From positions 295,788 through 359,787 of the forward strand of contig CAUYUJ010008591.1 of NCBI GenBank assembly GCA_963575745.1: a stretch of 64,000 nt of DNA. Reading direction: 5' to 3'. The stretch comes from Prorocentrum cordatum (lineage: Eukaryota > Sar > Dinophyceae > Prorocentrales > Prorocentraceae). Under the pieces are notes generated by a model. The model saw only the letters and a list, made by a program, of their open reading frames with translations. It had not been told where the DNA came from and did no database searches. The translations under genes were made by a program, and so were the position numbers. This document shows, piece by piece, positions 22,251 through 31,300 of the stretch (the stretch's first letter is position 1; each line of letters starts with the position of its first letter).

Positions 22251-25200
22251 CGATGCTGATGCAACAGCCGCTGCAGTCTCCGAGGCACCCCTCGGGCAAC
22301 GTGCAGCTTGACCGTCTCCTCCGCCGCGCCGATGGGCAGCCCCCTCGAGGGCCCGTCCGCCAGGTTCAGCTCCGACGGGACCCAGCGGTAGTAGCCCCTG
22401 ATCCTGCACACCATCTGGATGATCCCCGCGATGCGGCACAGGTGGAGGATGTCCTTCGCCGAGGAGCGCCCCTTCTGCAACGCCCCCAGCGACACGAGCG
22501 AGTCCGTGAAGATCAGGATTCTGTGCCCCCACGCCTGCGAGGTCCTGCTCAGATGCCTCAGCGTGGCCACCACCGTCCGCAGCTCCAGGATGTTGTTGTG
22601 CTCCTGGTGCCCCCACCTCCCGCAGAAGAGGACGTGCCAGTGGTGCTCCAGCCACCCAGGCCTGAGGGGCATGGTCGTCCCCGTTGCCTTGGCAATCTGG
22701 GTCCTGCCTCCTCGCAGTCTCAGACGGGCTCCCACTGGCATCGTTTCCCACGCGGGCTCGAGCTCCCTCATGACCTCGGCGTAGCACCTGCAGAGCTCGA
22801 GTGGGTACGCGCATGCCAGCTGTGTCCACCTGAGCCCGCACGGCGACTTGCCCCTCAGCTCTTGATGAGGCCCCCGCGTGCGGCTGCAGCAGCGGAAAGT
22901 GCCTGTGCACTTCCTCGCCAGCCTCGTCATCTCCCTCACGCTCGTGACAAACGCGGTGGGCTTCTTCCAGACCTCGCCAAACATGCAGTAGTCCAGCTCC
23001 ACCCTCCAGACGTCTGCCTTTCCCAACACCTCCACCAGCGGCGGAAAAGCCCAGATGTAACTCCCCGAGGGATTCTCCAAGGTGAAGGGGATCGCCAGCG
23101 TCACACAGACCTTCAACACTTCCACCGCCACGATACACAGCAGGTTGCCCTCCTCGAGCTTGGTCTGACTTTGCCCGTCCAAAGTGGGCAGCCCCCAGAT
23201 GTGTTCGGCTGACCTCAAGGGCGGCACCCGAGCTTTCGAGAAGGTGGCGCAGGGCGGCGCCAGGTGAACCCACCAGTACCACCCCTGCCGCAGCCTCCTC
23301 AGCAGCAGCTCCAGGTTCTCGCACACCAGCACGTCGTACTCGGCCCCCTCCGAGATGTCCCACGCCTCCCCCCAGGAGTTCGTGAGGTCCTTGACGGCAT
23401 CCAGCAACCTCGACGATCCCGAGAACAACTCCAGCACCCCCGGGCGACCAGCCTGGGGTCGGGCCGGCAAGTCCTCCTCGTCGCCCTCGGCCTCCACCGC
23501 CCTCTCCACCTCGGTGTGCAAATCCTCCACCATGGGGCCCCAGACACCTTCCGTCCCCCGTGCCGCTTCCGCTCTCGCCTCCTCGGGATCGCAGTCGCAG
23601 GCCAGGGCTCCGTATCCGCTCTCCGAGGCGTCCGTCATGTACGCGCGTGGCCACCAGGGGGCCTCCAGGTCCGCCTCCATGTAGATCGAGAGGCTGACCA
23701 GGGCCGCGAGCTCGCTCTTGACGATCTCGGGCAGCCTCCTGTGCACGACCGCCTCCTCCAGCTCCCAGCTCCGAACCCATCTGTAGGTTTCGTCCAAAAT
23801 AGCAAACGCGGGCCTGAACACCATCATGGTCCACGTCCAATGGCCCACCAGACTCGACAAGACTGCTGGCTGAGCAGCGTCCTCCGTCAGTAACGCCTCT
23901 GTCGCCAAGACCAGCTCCGCCAACTTCTTCGTCTGGACCCTCAGGACATAGGGTCTGGCCGTAGGTATCGTGAGTCCCAGCCCTGCGCTGAGCCCTTCTC
24001 CCCAGTCCTCCTTGTGGATGGCGAGGCCCTTGCTGTTCAGGAGCGCCTTTACCTCCTCTTTGTCCTTCACGATGTCCTCCTCCTCGCCTGGGCCCTTCAA
24101 AGTAAAACCTATGTAGTCGTCGATGTAGAGCATCAGGATGAGCGTCGCCGCCACCTCCTCGGCCGTCCCGTCCTCCACCGCCTCGGTCACGCTTGGGGGA
24201 AGATCCCCCTGCTGCAACGAAGGTCGAGTGGTTGACGTCGGGCTCCGAAAGCTTGGGGTCGGCTTCCCGTAGGTAATACTCGGTGCCCGCAATGACTCGA
24301 AGCTCGCTTCCAGACAAGTATGGGCCAAGAAGACCGCCCAGGCCGAGCCCATCACCAGGCTCGCTGCTCCAAGACCGATCTCCGTATCCAAAGGCACCCT
24401 GAAGCTCAGGCCCTTCTCCTGACCGTACTGGTACAGCTCCTGCGGCGACACACCCTCCACGACAAAGAACTCCGCCAGTTCCGAGCCCCAGTGCAGTCGA
24501 TAAAACCAATCCGGTACGTCGCCCTGGAAGGAGAAGAGCCGCCGCCCATGCAGTATGACCTCGTCCAACTCCAGCAGGGCCAGCCCTGCGGGACTCCCAA
24601 GCGGCACCCACGGAGGCTCGTGAAAAAGAACGTTGACCTTGCGGCAGTCCCAGATCAAGCGGCTCTTGAGCACTACCCCTGAGTCGGGGTCGACATCCTT
24701 GGCCACCGTGAACAGACCGACCTTCTCCCTCACCTCCTTCACGTAGTCGAGCATCCCCGCCTGGTACATGCGCGCGAGGAGCTCCAGCTTCTCGGTCCTG
24801 CTTCTCAGCGCCGGGTCCGAGTAGCTCCTCGTCCTCTCGTATCGCTCCCAGTCCACCTCGCCAGGGCTCTTGATCATCAGCCTCTGGCACAAGTCGATAT
24901 AGCTCCCTGCACAAGCCGAGAGGTCCTGGACACGAAGAGGCGCCGTACCCGGGGTGGGTAGGGAGACTTGGCCTGCTCGGAGGGGGCACAGATCCCCCTT
25001 CTTGTACCTCGTCACCCTCTTCTTCTCCATCTCCATCTTTCTTACCGTTGTGAAGTAGCCGCTGCCCGTCGTCTCCTCGAGGCGGCCAAGAGCCACCCTG
25101 CCGTCGCTGATGGTGCCCCAGCCCGCCCGCACGGCGTGCCGGTCCCAGATGTCGCTCACGATCCTCTTCTGGAGCGGGCTGCTCGCTGTCCACTTCTCCT

Positions 25201-25411
25201 TCGCCACCTCCTCCGTCTTCAGCGGGGATGGAGTGAGCCAGCCACTCGCACAGCCCGAAGCCATACTCCTGATCGCCGAAACCGTCCTCCCCACCCGCCT
25301 CCACGTAACACGCAGGCTGACAGAACTCAAACCCGCACTTGATCTCCTCGTACTCAGTGGAAAGGGGAGGTCGGGGAGGGATCTCAGCGGATCGCGCTCT
25401 CGAGGATCCAT
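22211..25411 (-). CDS. Retrotransposon pol: reverse transcriptase, RNase H, nested methyltransferase-like domain
   Basis: 1066 codons. Approximate residue positions: RT fingers with SRLIWDCRKVNVL about 245-260; RT active site LYIDDYIGF at about 428 (YxDD, 24116-24127); RNase H first aspartate in AYMTDASESGYGAL near 590. A C5-methyltransferase-like block follows, with VLELFSGSSRLL near 658 (motif I), HLAPPCATFSKAR near 716 (motif IV, PPC) and TLENPSGSYIW near 777 (ENP, motif VI-like). RNase H then resumes: ILELRTVVATLRH near 940 (E), ILIFTDSLVSLG near 964 (D), NLADGPSRG near 1015 (D). The annotated first codon is only the frame limit; coding similarity starts near residue 65 (EEVAKEKWTASS), after a shift from the upstream frame near 25.23 kb. 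No zinc knuckle or aspartic protease seen. Confidence 0.85.
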   Translation of the reverse strand: MDPRERDPLRSLPDLPFPLSTRRSSAGLSSVSLRVTWRRVGRTVSAIRSMASGCASGWLTPSPLKTEEVAKEKWTASSPLQKRIVSDIWDRHAVRAGWGTISDGRVALGRLEETTGSGYFTTVRKMEMEKKRVTRYKKGDLCPLRAGQVSLPTPGTAPLRVQDLSACAGSYIDLCQRLMIKSPGEVDWERYERTRSYSDPALRSRTEKLELLARMYQAGMLDYVKEVREKVGLFTVAKDVDPDSGVVLKSRLIWDCRKVNVLFHEPPWVPLGSPAGLALLELDEVILHGRRLFSFQGDVPDWFYRLHWGSELAEFFVVEGVSPQELYQYGQEKGLSFRVPLDTEIGLGAASLVMGSAWAVFLAHTCLEASFESLRAPSITYGKPTPSFRSPTSTTRPSLQQGDLPPSVTEAVEDGTAEEVAATLILMLYIDDYIGFTLKGPGEEEDIVKDKEEVKALLNSKGLAIHKEDWGEGLSAGLGLTIPTARPYVLRVQTKKLAELVLATEALLTEDAAQPAVLSSLVGHWTWTMMVFRPAFAILDETYRWVRSWELEEAVVHRRLPEIVKSELAALVSLSIYMEADLEAPWWPRAYMTDASESGYGALACDCDPEEARAEAARGTEGVWGPMVEDLHTEVERAVEAEGDEEDLPARPQAGRPGVLELFSGSSRLLDAVKDLTNSWGEAWDISEGAEYDVLVCENLELLLRRLRQGWYWWVHLAPPCATFSKARVPPLRSAEHIWGLPTLDGQSQTKLEEGNLLCIVAVEVLKVCVTLAIPFTLENPSGSYIWAFPPLVEVLGKADVWRVELDYCMFGEVWKKPTAFVTSVREMTRLARKCTGTFRCCSRTRGPHQELRGKSPCGLRWTQLACAYPLELCRCYAEVMRELEPAWETMPVGARLRLRGGRTQIAKATGTTMPLRPGWLEHHWHVLFCGRWGHQEHNNILELRTVVATLRHLSRTSQAWGHRILIFTDSLVSLGALQKGRSSAKDILHLCRIAGIIQMVCRIRGYYRWVPSELNLADGPSRGLPIGAAEETVKLHVARGVPRRLQRLLHQHRGPQGSAAGSVHL

Positions 25412-25712
25412 TCACAACGCCTGGGAAAGCTCCCACCTGGTGTCCTGCACCACGACGCACTGGTTGACTTGCCTGCGGCAGTGGAGCCTCGAGCAGGTCG
25501 AAGATGACCTCCTCAGACTCGAAAATCGCCTGGGCGGAGGGGCCCTCCCAGACACGCTCGATGAACACCCAGCCCAGCAGGCACCCGAAGAACCCGACCA
25601 GAATGACGACGGGAGGTGGGCAGCGATGGATTGCCGACCCCTCCAAGCAGCGTGGTGAGGTGCCTGTAGCACGCTCTTGGCCAGTGGTTGCCACGATCGC
25701 ACCGGCCGCAAC
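25230..25712 (-). CDS. Retrotransposon pol N-terminal segment, in frame with gag after one UAG
   Basis: Directly after the gag stop (TAG, 25715-25713) the same frame continues open: VAAGAIVATTGQERATG, a hydrophobic, probably membrane-spanning stretch (VVILVGFFGCLLGWVF), then an acidic region and a cysteine-containing segment (KCGFEFCQPACYVEAG). Near 25.23 kb the apparent coding frame changes to that of the reverse transcriptase. This looks like a linker between gag and RT reached by stop readthrough. The function is not recognised. Confidence 0.6.
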
Positions 25713-27413
25713 CTATTCGCCGTCAGCGCCGCCTGCCCCCCCGCCACCTGCGTTCAGGTGCTTGTTGAGGGTCGCGCGGCGCCTCAGCTTCTCCAGGACC
25801 TCCTCATCGGCCTTCAGGTTCTCGCTGTCCCGATCCCCGTCCAGCCTCAAGTACTCCTCCGCCAGACTCCAGTCGACCTTGGACTTCCACTTCCCCCCGT
25901 TCTGCTGCTTGGGCCTCTGCCAGTCGGCCCTGCACTGGACCCGCTCGTAGGCCTTCCAGATCGAGTAGAGCCTCAGGCAGGTCAGCTCAGATGCCTGGCT
26001 ATTGATCAGCGCGTCATGCTCCCCCGAGCTCATCATACGGTCCAGCACCATGGCCAGCATGTTCACCTCGTTCGCCACCGTCGCGCCCTGCAGCTCCTTG
26101 CTGCGAAGCCACTCCTGCGTCTCGACGCGGGCCGTCCGACCTCCACGGTAGAGCTTCGCCAGCACCGTCGGCGCGACCCGAGTCCGGACCCCGCCGACCT
26201 GACCGCCCACCGCGGGCCGGCACTGCTGCAGCACCGTCAACAGGCTGTCCTTCGGGTTGGTGGACTCCAGCTTCAGCTGCACGATCTGGTCCTTCACGGG
26301 ATCGTCAAACTCGGCGCCGACCTTCCCCCACGAGCCGCTGCTCCCACTGCTGCTCACAGGGGTCGCCGAGCCCGCCGTCGCCTTCGCCGAGTCCCTGGCC
26401 ACGACGCCCTCGTGCTCGTTCAGCTTCCGAATGAAGGCGTCGATGTCGCCCCCGCTCGGCTCCGACCCGCCAGGCGTCCGAGCCCCCTCTGGGGACTCCT
26501 CTCGGCGCGTGGCCTGGCGAGCGGGCGCCTGAGCAGGGGGCGGCGCCGGCAACCTGGCCTCGGCCTCCACCCGCATCCGGTCCTTCAGGTCGACCACCGC
26601 TGAGGCCAGCTCCGCCTGGCCCCTCGCCAGCTCCGAGAACAAGGCCTTCGCATCGGGCTCCTCGTCGCTGTCGGTCATGTCCCGTCCCCCGATGATGGCC
26701 GTCCCGTCGTCACTGTCGCTCTCGCTGTCCGAGCTGTCACCTCGGCCCTCGGCGCTGTAGGTGGAGTACATCCAGATCATGTACCCTGCCACCGCGACAC
26801 CACCGATCGTGCAGGCGATCTTCTCCAGATCCCCGTTCTCGTACATGTCGCTGACCAGCTCCATCACGGACTGTAGGTCCTCGAACGCCTGGAAACCTGC
26901 CTTCATGGTGTGGTACCCGCTGCTCATCCACGACCCAAGCTCTAGGTACCGCCACACGCGCCAGCCCAGGAAGGCCGCAGAGCCCCACGCACCTGCGGTG
27001 CGGTAGCTCCAGCCGGCCACGGCAGCCGTGCTCACTCCCTTGAACATCCAGCTAGCCATCGCCGTCTTGGAGCTCGATTTCTTCTTCTTCTGACCCTGCT
27101 TCACCTTCTCCGTGCGTGCCTCGGCCTCCTTCAGCTCCGACCGTGCTATGAGACGCTCCGAGGCGATCAGCGCGGCGTCCCTCTGCTTCTCGGTGAGCCC
27201 AGGATGCTCCGTCCACACGACCCCTTGCTTGGGCTTGCTCAGCGCGAACTTCTTGTCCCGCACATTCACCAGCACCACCCGTTGCGTCGGGTCCACCGCC
27301 GTCCAGACGGTGGACTTGGCCCCTCCGACCTTGGTGATCAGCAGGAGCACCACCCCCGTCGGCTTCGACTGCGACAGCAGGTACAGGCGGTTCCACCGCG
27401 ACCAGGGCGCCAT
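25713..27413 (-). CDS. Retrotransposon gag-like protein
   Basis: A single frame open from about 27811 to the TAG at 25713; the first ATG I can place is at 27413 (MAPWSRWNRLYLLSQ), though protein-like sequence extends some 50 codons upstream without a methionine. Features in order: a basic region QGQKKKKSSSK, a hydrophobic/aromatic stretch, a probable transmembrane helix (IACTIGGVAVAGYMIWMYS), a Ser/Asp-rich acidic stretch, a proline-rich linker, and a helical C-terminal half (KDQIVQLKLESTNPKDSLL ... VNMLAMVLDRMMSSGEHDAL). Position before pol suggests a capsid/nucleocapsid role. No zinc knuckle was found. No family is recognised from sequence alone. Confidence 0.7.
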   Translation of the reverse strand: MAPWSRWNRLYLLSQSKPTGVVLLLITKVGGAKSTVWTAVDPTQRVVLVNVRDKKFALSKPKQGVVWTEHPGLTEKQRDAALIASERLIARSELKEAEARTEKVKQGQKKKKSSSKTAMASWMFKGVSTAAVAGWSYRTAGAWGSAAFLGWRVWRYLELGSWMSSGYHTMKAGFQAFEDLQSVMELVSDMYENGDLEKIACTIGGVAVAGYMIWMYSTYSAEGRGDSSDSESDSDDGTAIIGGRDMTDSDEEPDAKALFSELARGQAELASAVVDLKDRMRVEAEARLPAPPPAQAPARQATRREESPEGARTPGGSEPSGGDIDAFIRKLNEHEGVVARDSAKATAGSATPVSSSGSSGSWGKVGAEFDDPVKDQIVQLKLESTNPKDSLLTVLQQCRPAVGGQVGGVRTRVAPTVLAKLYRGGRTARVETQEWLRSKELQGATVANEVNMLAMVLDRMMSSGEHDALINSQASELTCLRLYSIWKAYERVQCRADWQRPKQQNGGKWKSKVDWSLAEEYLRLDGDRDSENLKADEEVLEKLRRRATLNKHLNAGGGGAGGADGE

Positions 27414-27837
27414 ATAGCTAGGCCGACTGCCCTTGAACAGCTCCTCCTCGTCTCCCCGCCCCGCGGGCCCTGCGAAGAGCGGCTCGCTGTCGCTCTCCCC
27501 CTCCTCAGCGCTGGCCTCCCACAGGCCTGGCAGGAGCGCCTCCCACTCGCTGGCCAAGATCGCCAGCGCCAGGGCCCAGCCGACAGGCCCAGCACGCGCC
27601 GTGGCGACGCCAGGCCACGCGGCGCAACGCGCCCGCGGCAGGGGGCGGCGACCGCCACCCAGGGGGGCCCACGCCCGTGTCGCCGCCGACCACGGCGGGC
27701 ACGGGCCAGCGGCCGCGCTCCAGGGCCCAGCGGGGCCCCGATCGCCCGCGAGCGCGCGGGCGCCTCGAACACCTGAAAGGCTGGTGTGCTCGTAGGCTCG
27801 AGAAATGGCGGGGCTCCCCGCCTCTCAAACCTCTCGA

Positions 27838-27945
27838 GCCGAAACTGCAGCCAAACAATGGTAATGAAATGCAACGAAGGGATGCAGTGTAGGCGGCTAG
27901 GTACATTGACGATGCTACTGTAAAAGTGTGTTTGTAAAACGCGTA
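27838..27945 (-). repeat. Retrotransposon repeat A1 (5' end)
   Basis: 108 bp, the outer left end in element orientation. It matches A2 at 20331-20438 and should contain or lie next to the element promoter. Confidence 0.92.
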
Positions 27946-28256
27946 CGACGTCGGGGGTCGGAGTCTGGGTCCCACGCCTTCGCGGTCTGGCTTCCGGGGC
28001 GCGGTCCCGCGGATGCGCGGACGCAGGGAGGTGCTCCGCGCAGGGCAGCCGCGCAAGAGGGCCCCGCATCCACGGGGTCGCGGCTCGGGGGCCCGGCCAG
28101 CGAGGCCGTGGACGACGCTCCTCGGTCCTCCTCCTCCTCCTTCTCCTTCTTCTCCTCCTCCTCCTCCTCCTCCTCCTTCTCCTCCTCCTCCTCCTCCTCG
28201 TCCTCCTCCTCCCTCTACTCCTCCTTCCCCTCCTCTCACCCTCCTCCTTCTCCTCC

Positions 28257-28288
<32 letters not shown>

Positions 28289-28321
28289 CTCCTCCTCCTC
28301 CTCCTCCTCCTCCTCCTCTTA
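27946..28321. repeat. Old dispersed block and CTC/CCT microsatellite
   Basis: 27946-28115 resembles 17120-17215 in parts. 28120-28320 is CTC/CCT triplets. Together they separate the CTL exon 5 from the retrotransposon. Confidence 0.7.
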
Positions 28322-28339
28322 TGTTCTTCGCCCACGCTC

Positions 28340-31300
28340 CTCAGCTCCCTCGGCACGGTCTCCGAGTCTACGCCCATCTCCTCACACGCAATGAAGCACT
28401 GGAGGCTCGTGTCGATGGCGAGGTGGAAGACATTCATGTAGAGCTTTCCCACAACGTAGCCGTTGAGGAGAAAGAGCAGCGTGGGACACAGTGGAGACAC
28501 TTCGGGATGCAGCGTGGTCTGAATAAGGTACCCCGCGAAGGTTGTTGCAGCAGTGATGCAGAGCAGCCCAATGCGGTCAATCGCGGTGCCCAAGAGAAGT
28601 AGCACCGCGAAGCGCACCATGTGGCGGAGGACCAGATAAAAAGCCTGCTTCGCAGATGTGCAGAAGTTCTTGCCGAGTAGCGCAATCTGGATGTATGCGA
28701 GCTTGTTAAGGTACTCTAAGCTCTTCTCGAAACAGTACAGGCAGCACTGCATCGCCTTCGCGACACACACCATGACGCGATTCTTCCTCACACGAGCCTG
28801 TTTCTCCAGGAACTTCATGCAGTATCGGATGAACTGCACCAGGGCGATAATGAAGGAACCAAACGCAAGGCTGCCCATGTGATAGCGAGTGGTATTCCAG
28901 ATCGAAGTCCTGAGGGCACCTCGAACCCGTCCGATCCAGCTTCTTCGAGTCTTGTGCTGGTTGAAGAACCAGACGCCAACAGTACCAGCGATGATACACT
29001 GGCCAGCTGCGATGACGAAAGCGTTCAGCCACAGGTAGATGAAAAACACGTAGGCGACGTAGTAGTCGAGCATATACCGGGGCGGCTGGCAGCGCCAGCA
29101 CTCACCGCTCGGGCCTGCGCAGGTCTCGTCCCTCCACACTTCGCTGACGGGGTACCTTGGCGGCGCGCATAAGGGGGTAGGGGGAGGGGGAAGGCTTCGT
29201 AGAAGGAGGCTGCCTCTTAGAAGGCGCCGGCCCTGTATCTATAGAGAAGGCCCGCGCCTTCTAAGAAGCAGGGGTGCTTCTAAGAAGCCTCCCCCCCTGC
29301 CCATAAACCCCCTCTGCGCGTGACTGAATACCCGAGATCTCCAGACCCGTCGTAGGTGCATGCCTCCCACGCCGTGCCGTAGTCCGCGTACCAGCCAGTG
29401 GGCGTGTAGCCATCGGGCACCTGAGCGGTGATCAAAAACAAGTCTGACGCGAGATGGCATAGCGACCTCACGCGGTGACTGACACGGCCCGCAAGCGCAG
29501 CACGCCACATTGGAGACGGGGGCGCTTACGCGCCAATGTCGGCGCAGACGACACCGTTTTTCTTGCGCAGCTCACCTGAGAGATGAGGAACGCCGCGCCG
29601 ACGGCCCAGCCGATGCACCACAGGATCGTGAAGATAGACTGAACGGCCGGCACGAGCAAGACGGTTGGTGTCGTGGCGAGGAAGCGGGCGGCCACCTTCA
29701 CGCAGCGGATCGCCAGGAGGATCTTCGGCAAGAAGCAGATCACGACCAGGACCCAGAGCACAGCCAGGCCGAGGAGCGCGTAGCAGGCGTACAGCAAGAC
29801 GTCCCTCGCGGTCTGTCCGCTCACAGCGTAGCCCTCCTCGCACTCGGGCGCGTCCAGGCCGATGGGAAGGCACTCCTGCCACCGCAGCTCCTCGTCCACG
29901 GTGAAGCACCAGATCGTGGAGCCCTTGTTGACGTCCGACGCGTTGTAGGGGTTGCGGCAGTAGTTGTGATCTCCGATCCCCTGATCCTCTGAGGGGCAAC
30001 GACATGGGGGGACTGGCGTAGGGGGGGGAACATCGACCTGGAATCGACGATACATCGCAGATTGCTCAGAGATGGGCCCCCGATAGCGAATCCGCACGCT
30101 CCTGGGCGGGGTTGTTGGGCTGTCGGGCCCCTATCGGCGATCCATGGGCGACTGGGGGACGATGCGTCCCCGAAGATGCATACCCTTTCTATGGTCGCCC
30201 GCGGTCCTCGTAGTTCCCAGACAGATAGTAGTCATGGATGTGGGGGGACGTCGTGGCCCAGTTCTGGCAAGCGGTGCCATAGCGCGTGAGGTACTGCACC
30301 CCGCGGTAGGCGTTGCCGTCGCCCAGGAGGTCCTCGCTGACCAGCTTGCCCGAGGCCACCTGGGAGACGCTGGCCGCGGCGAACGTGACCACCTGAGCGA
30401 CGGCACCAAACAAGGGGAACGAAGAGTGACATAGCGCGAGGGGCGCGGGGGCGCGCGGAGGCGCCGCCAAGGGCGGCGCCAGAGGCGCCGCCAGGGGGGT
30501 CCAGCGCGGATCCCCGAGCAATCCGCGCGGACCTCCGAGCTGTGATGCTTTTATGCCATTCGTCGTTCCTCCGTGAGCGGATCTTGCGCGAGACGGCACG
30601 GCGACACTGCGCCGCAGCTTGCGCGGGCCGCCAGCGCGGCACGCTGCCTTGGAGACGAGGGCACTCCGCGCGAGCTCACGCGGGCAGCGTATACGCGCCA
30701 ACGTGGGCGAAGACGGGCCCAGTTTCCTGCGCCGCTCACCTGGGTGGCCGTCTCCTGGCCCTTCTCGAGCAGCGTGTAGCCGGCGCACTGGATGCTCTTG
30801 ATGTAGCAGAGGCCAGAGAAGGCGCAGATCAGGAGGAAGATCCCGATGATGGAGATCCACACGCAGATGCCGACAAAAAACCGGACGAAGACGAGAAAGA
30901 GCATGCCGATAACGAAGGAGGCCACGCCAGTCAGGGCGAACGCCATCCAGGAGGCCTGGATGGCGCCCCACTGCTCGCCCAGGGACTGAGTTGCACCGTT
31001 CGAGAAGTCGGTGAGAGCCTCGCTCGCCATGACATCTGCCACCGAGCTTCCAAGCTGGCTAACCACTTCAACGGCTATCTCGAGCGTGCAATAGTTCAGC
31101 GCGGATTCCTTGAAGGCGATGCCCGGCATGGGGACACAATACACAGAATCGTACGGGCAATCCACCTGGGAGAATGCTTTGAACGTGAAAGAATTATTGA
31201 GGACAGATCCCAAGCTGCCCGGTTCTAGTTTCACAACGTCCCACGCCTCCTTGAGAGCATCGCTCGGGACAGGACTGTATATGTACTCCCGGAAGGCATA

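Larger units (their letters stand above)
19991..27945 (-). mobile_element. PAT/Ngaro-like tyrosine-recombinase (DIRS-order) retrotransposon, near full length
   Basis: Read on the minus strand the order is A1 (27945-27838), gag-like ORF, pol with reverse transcriptase and RNase H, tyrosine recombinase, B1 (20747-20438), A2 (20438-20331), B2 (20300-19991). The A copies differ at about 2 of 108 positions and the B copies at about 1 of 310, so the insertion is young. Split direct repeats plus a tyrosine recombinase instead of an integrase define PAT-like and Ngaro-like elements, which replicate through a circle and make no target-site duplication; none was seen. Oddities: 30 bp separate A2 from B2, the ORFs are in shifted frames, and a methyltransferase-like domain lies inside RNase H. 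It sits just downstream of the CTL gene on the same strand. Confidence 0.88.

Noticed and set aside
22241-23212. Plus-strand ORFs opposite the retrotransposon pol
   Set aside because: Antisense shadows of a well-supported minus-strand reverse transcriptase/RNase H coding region.
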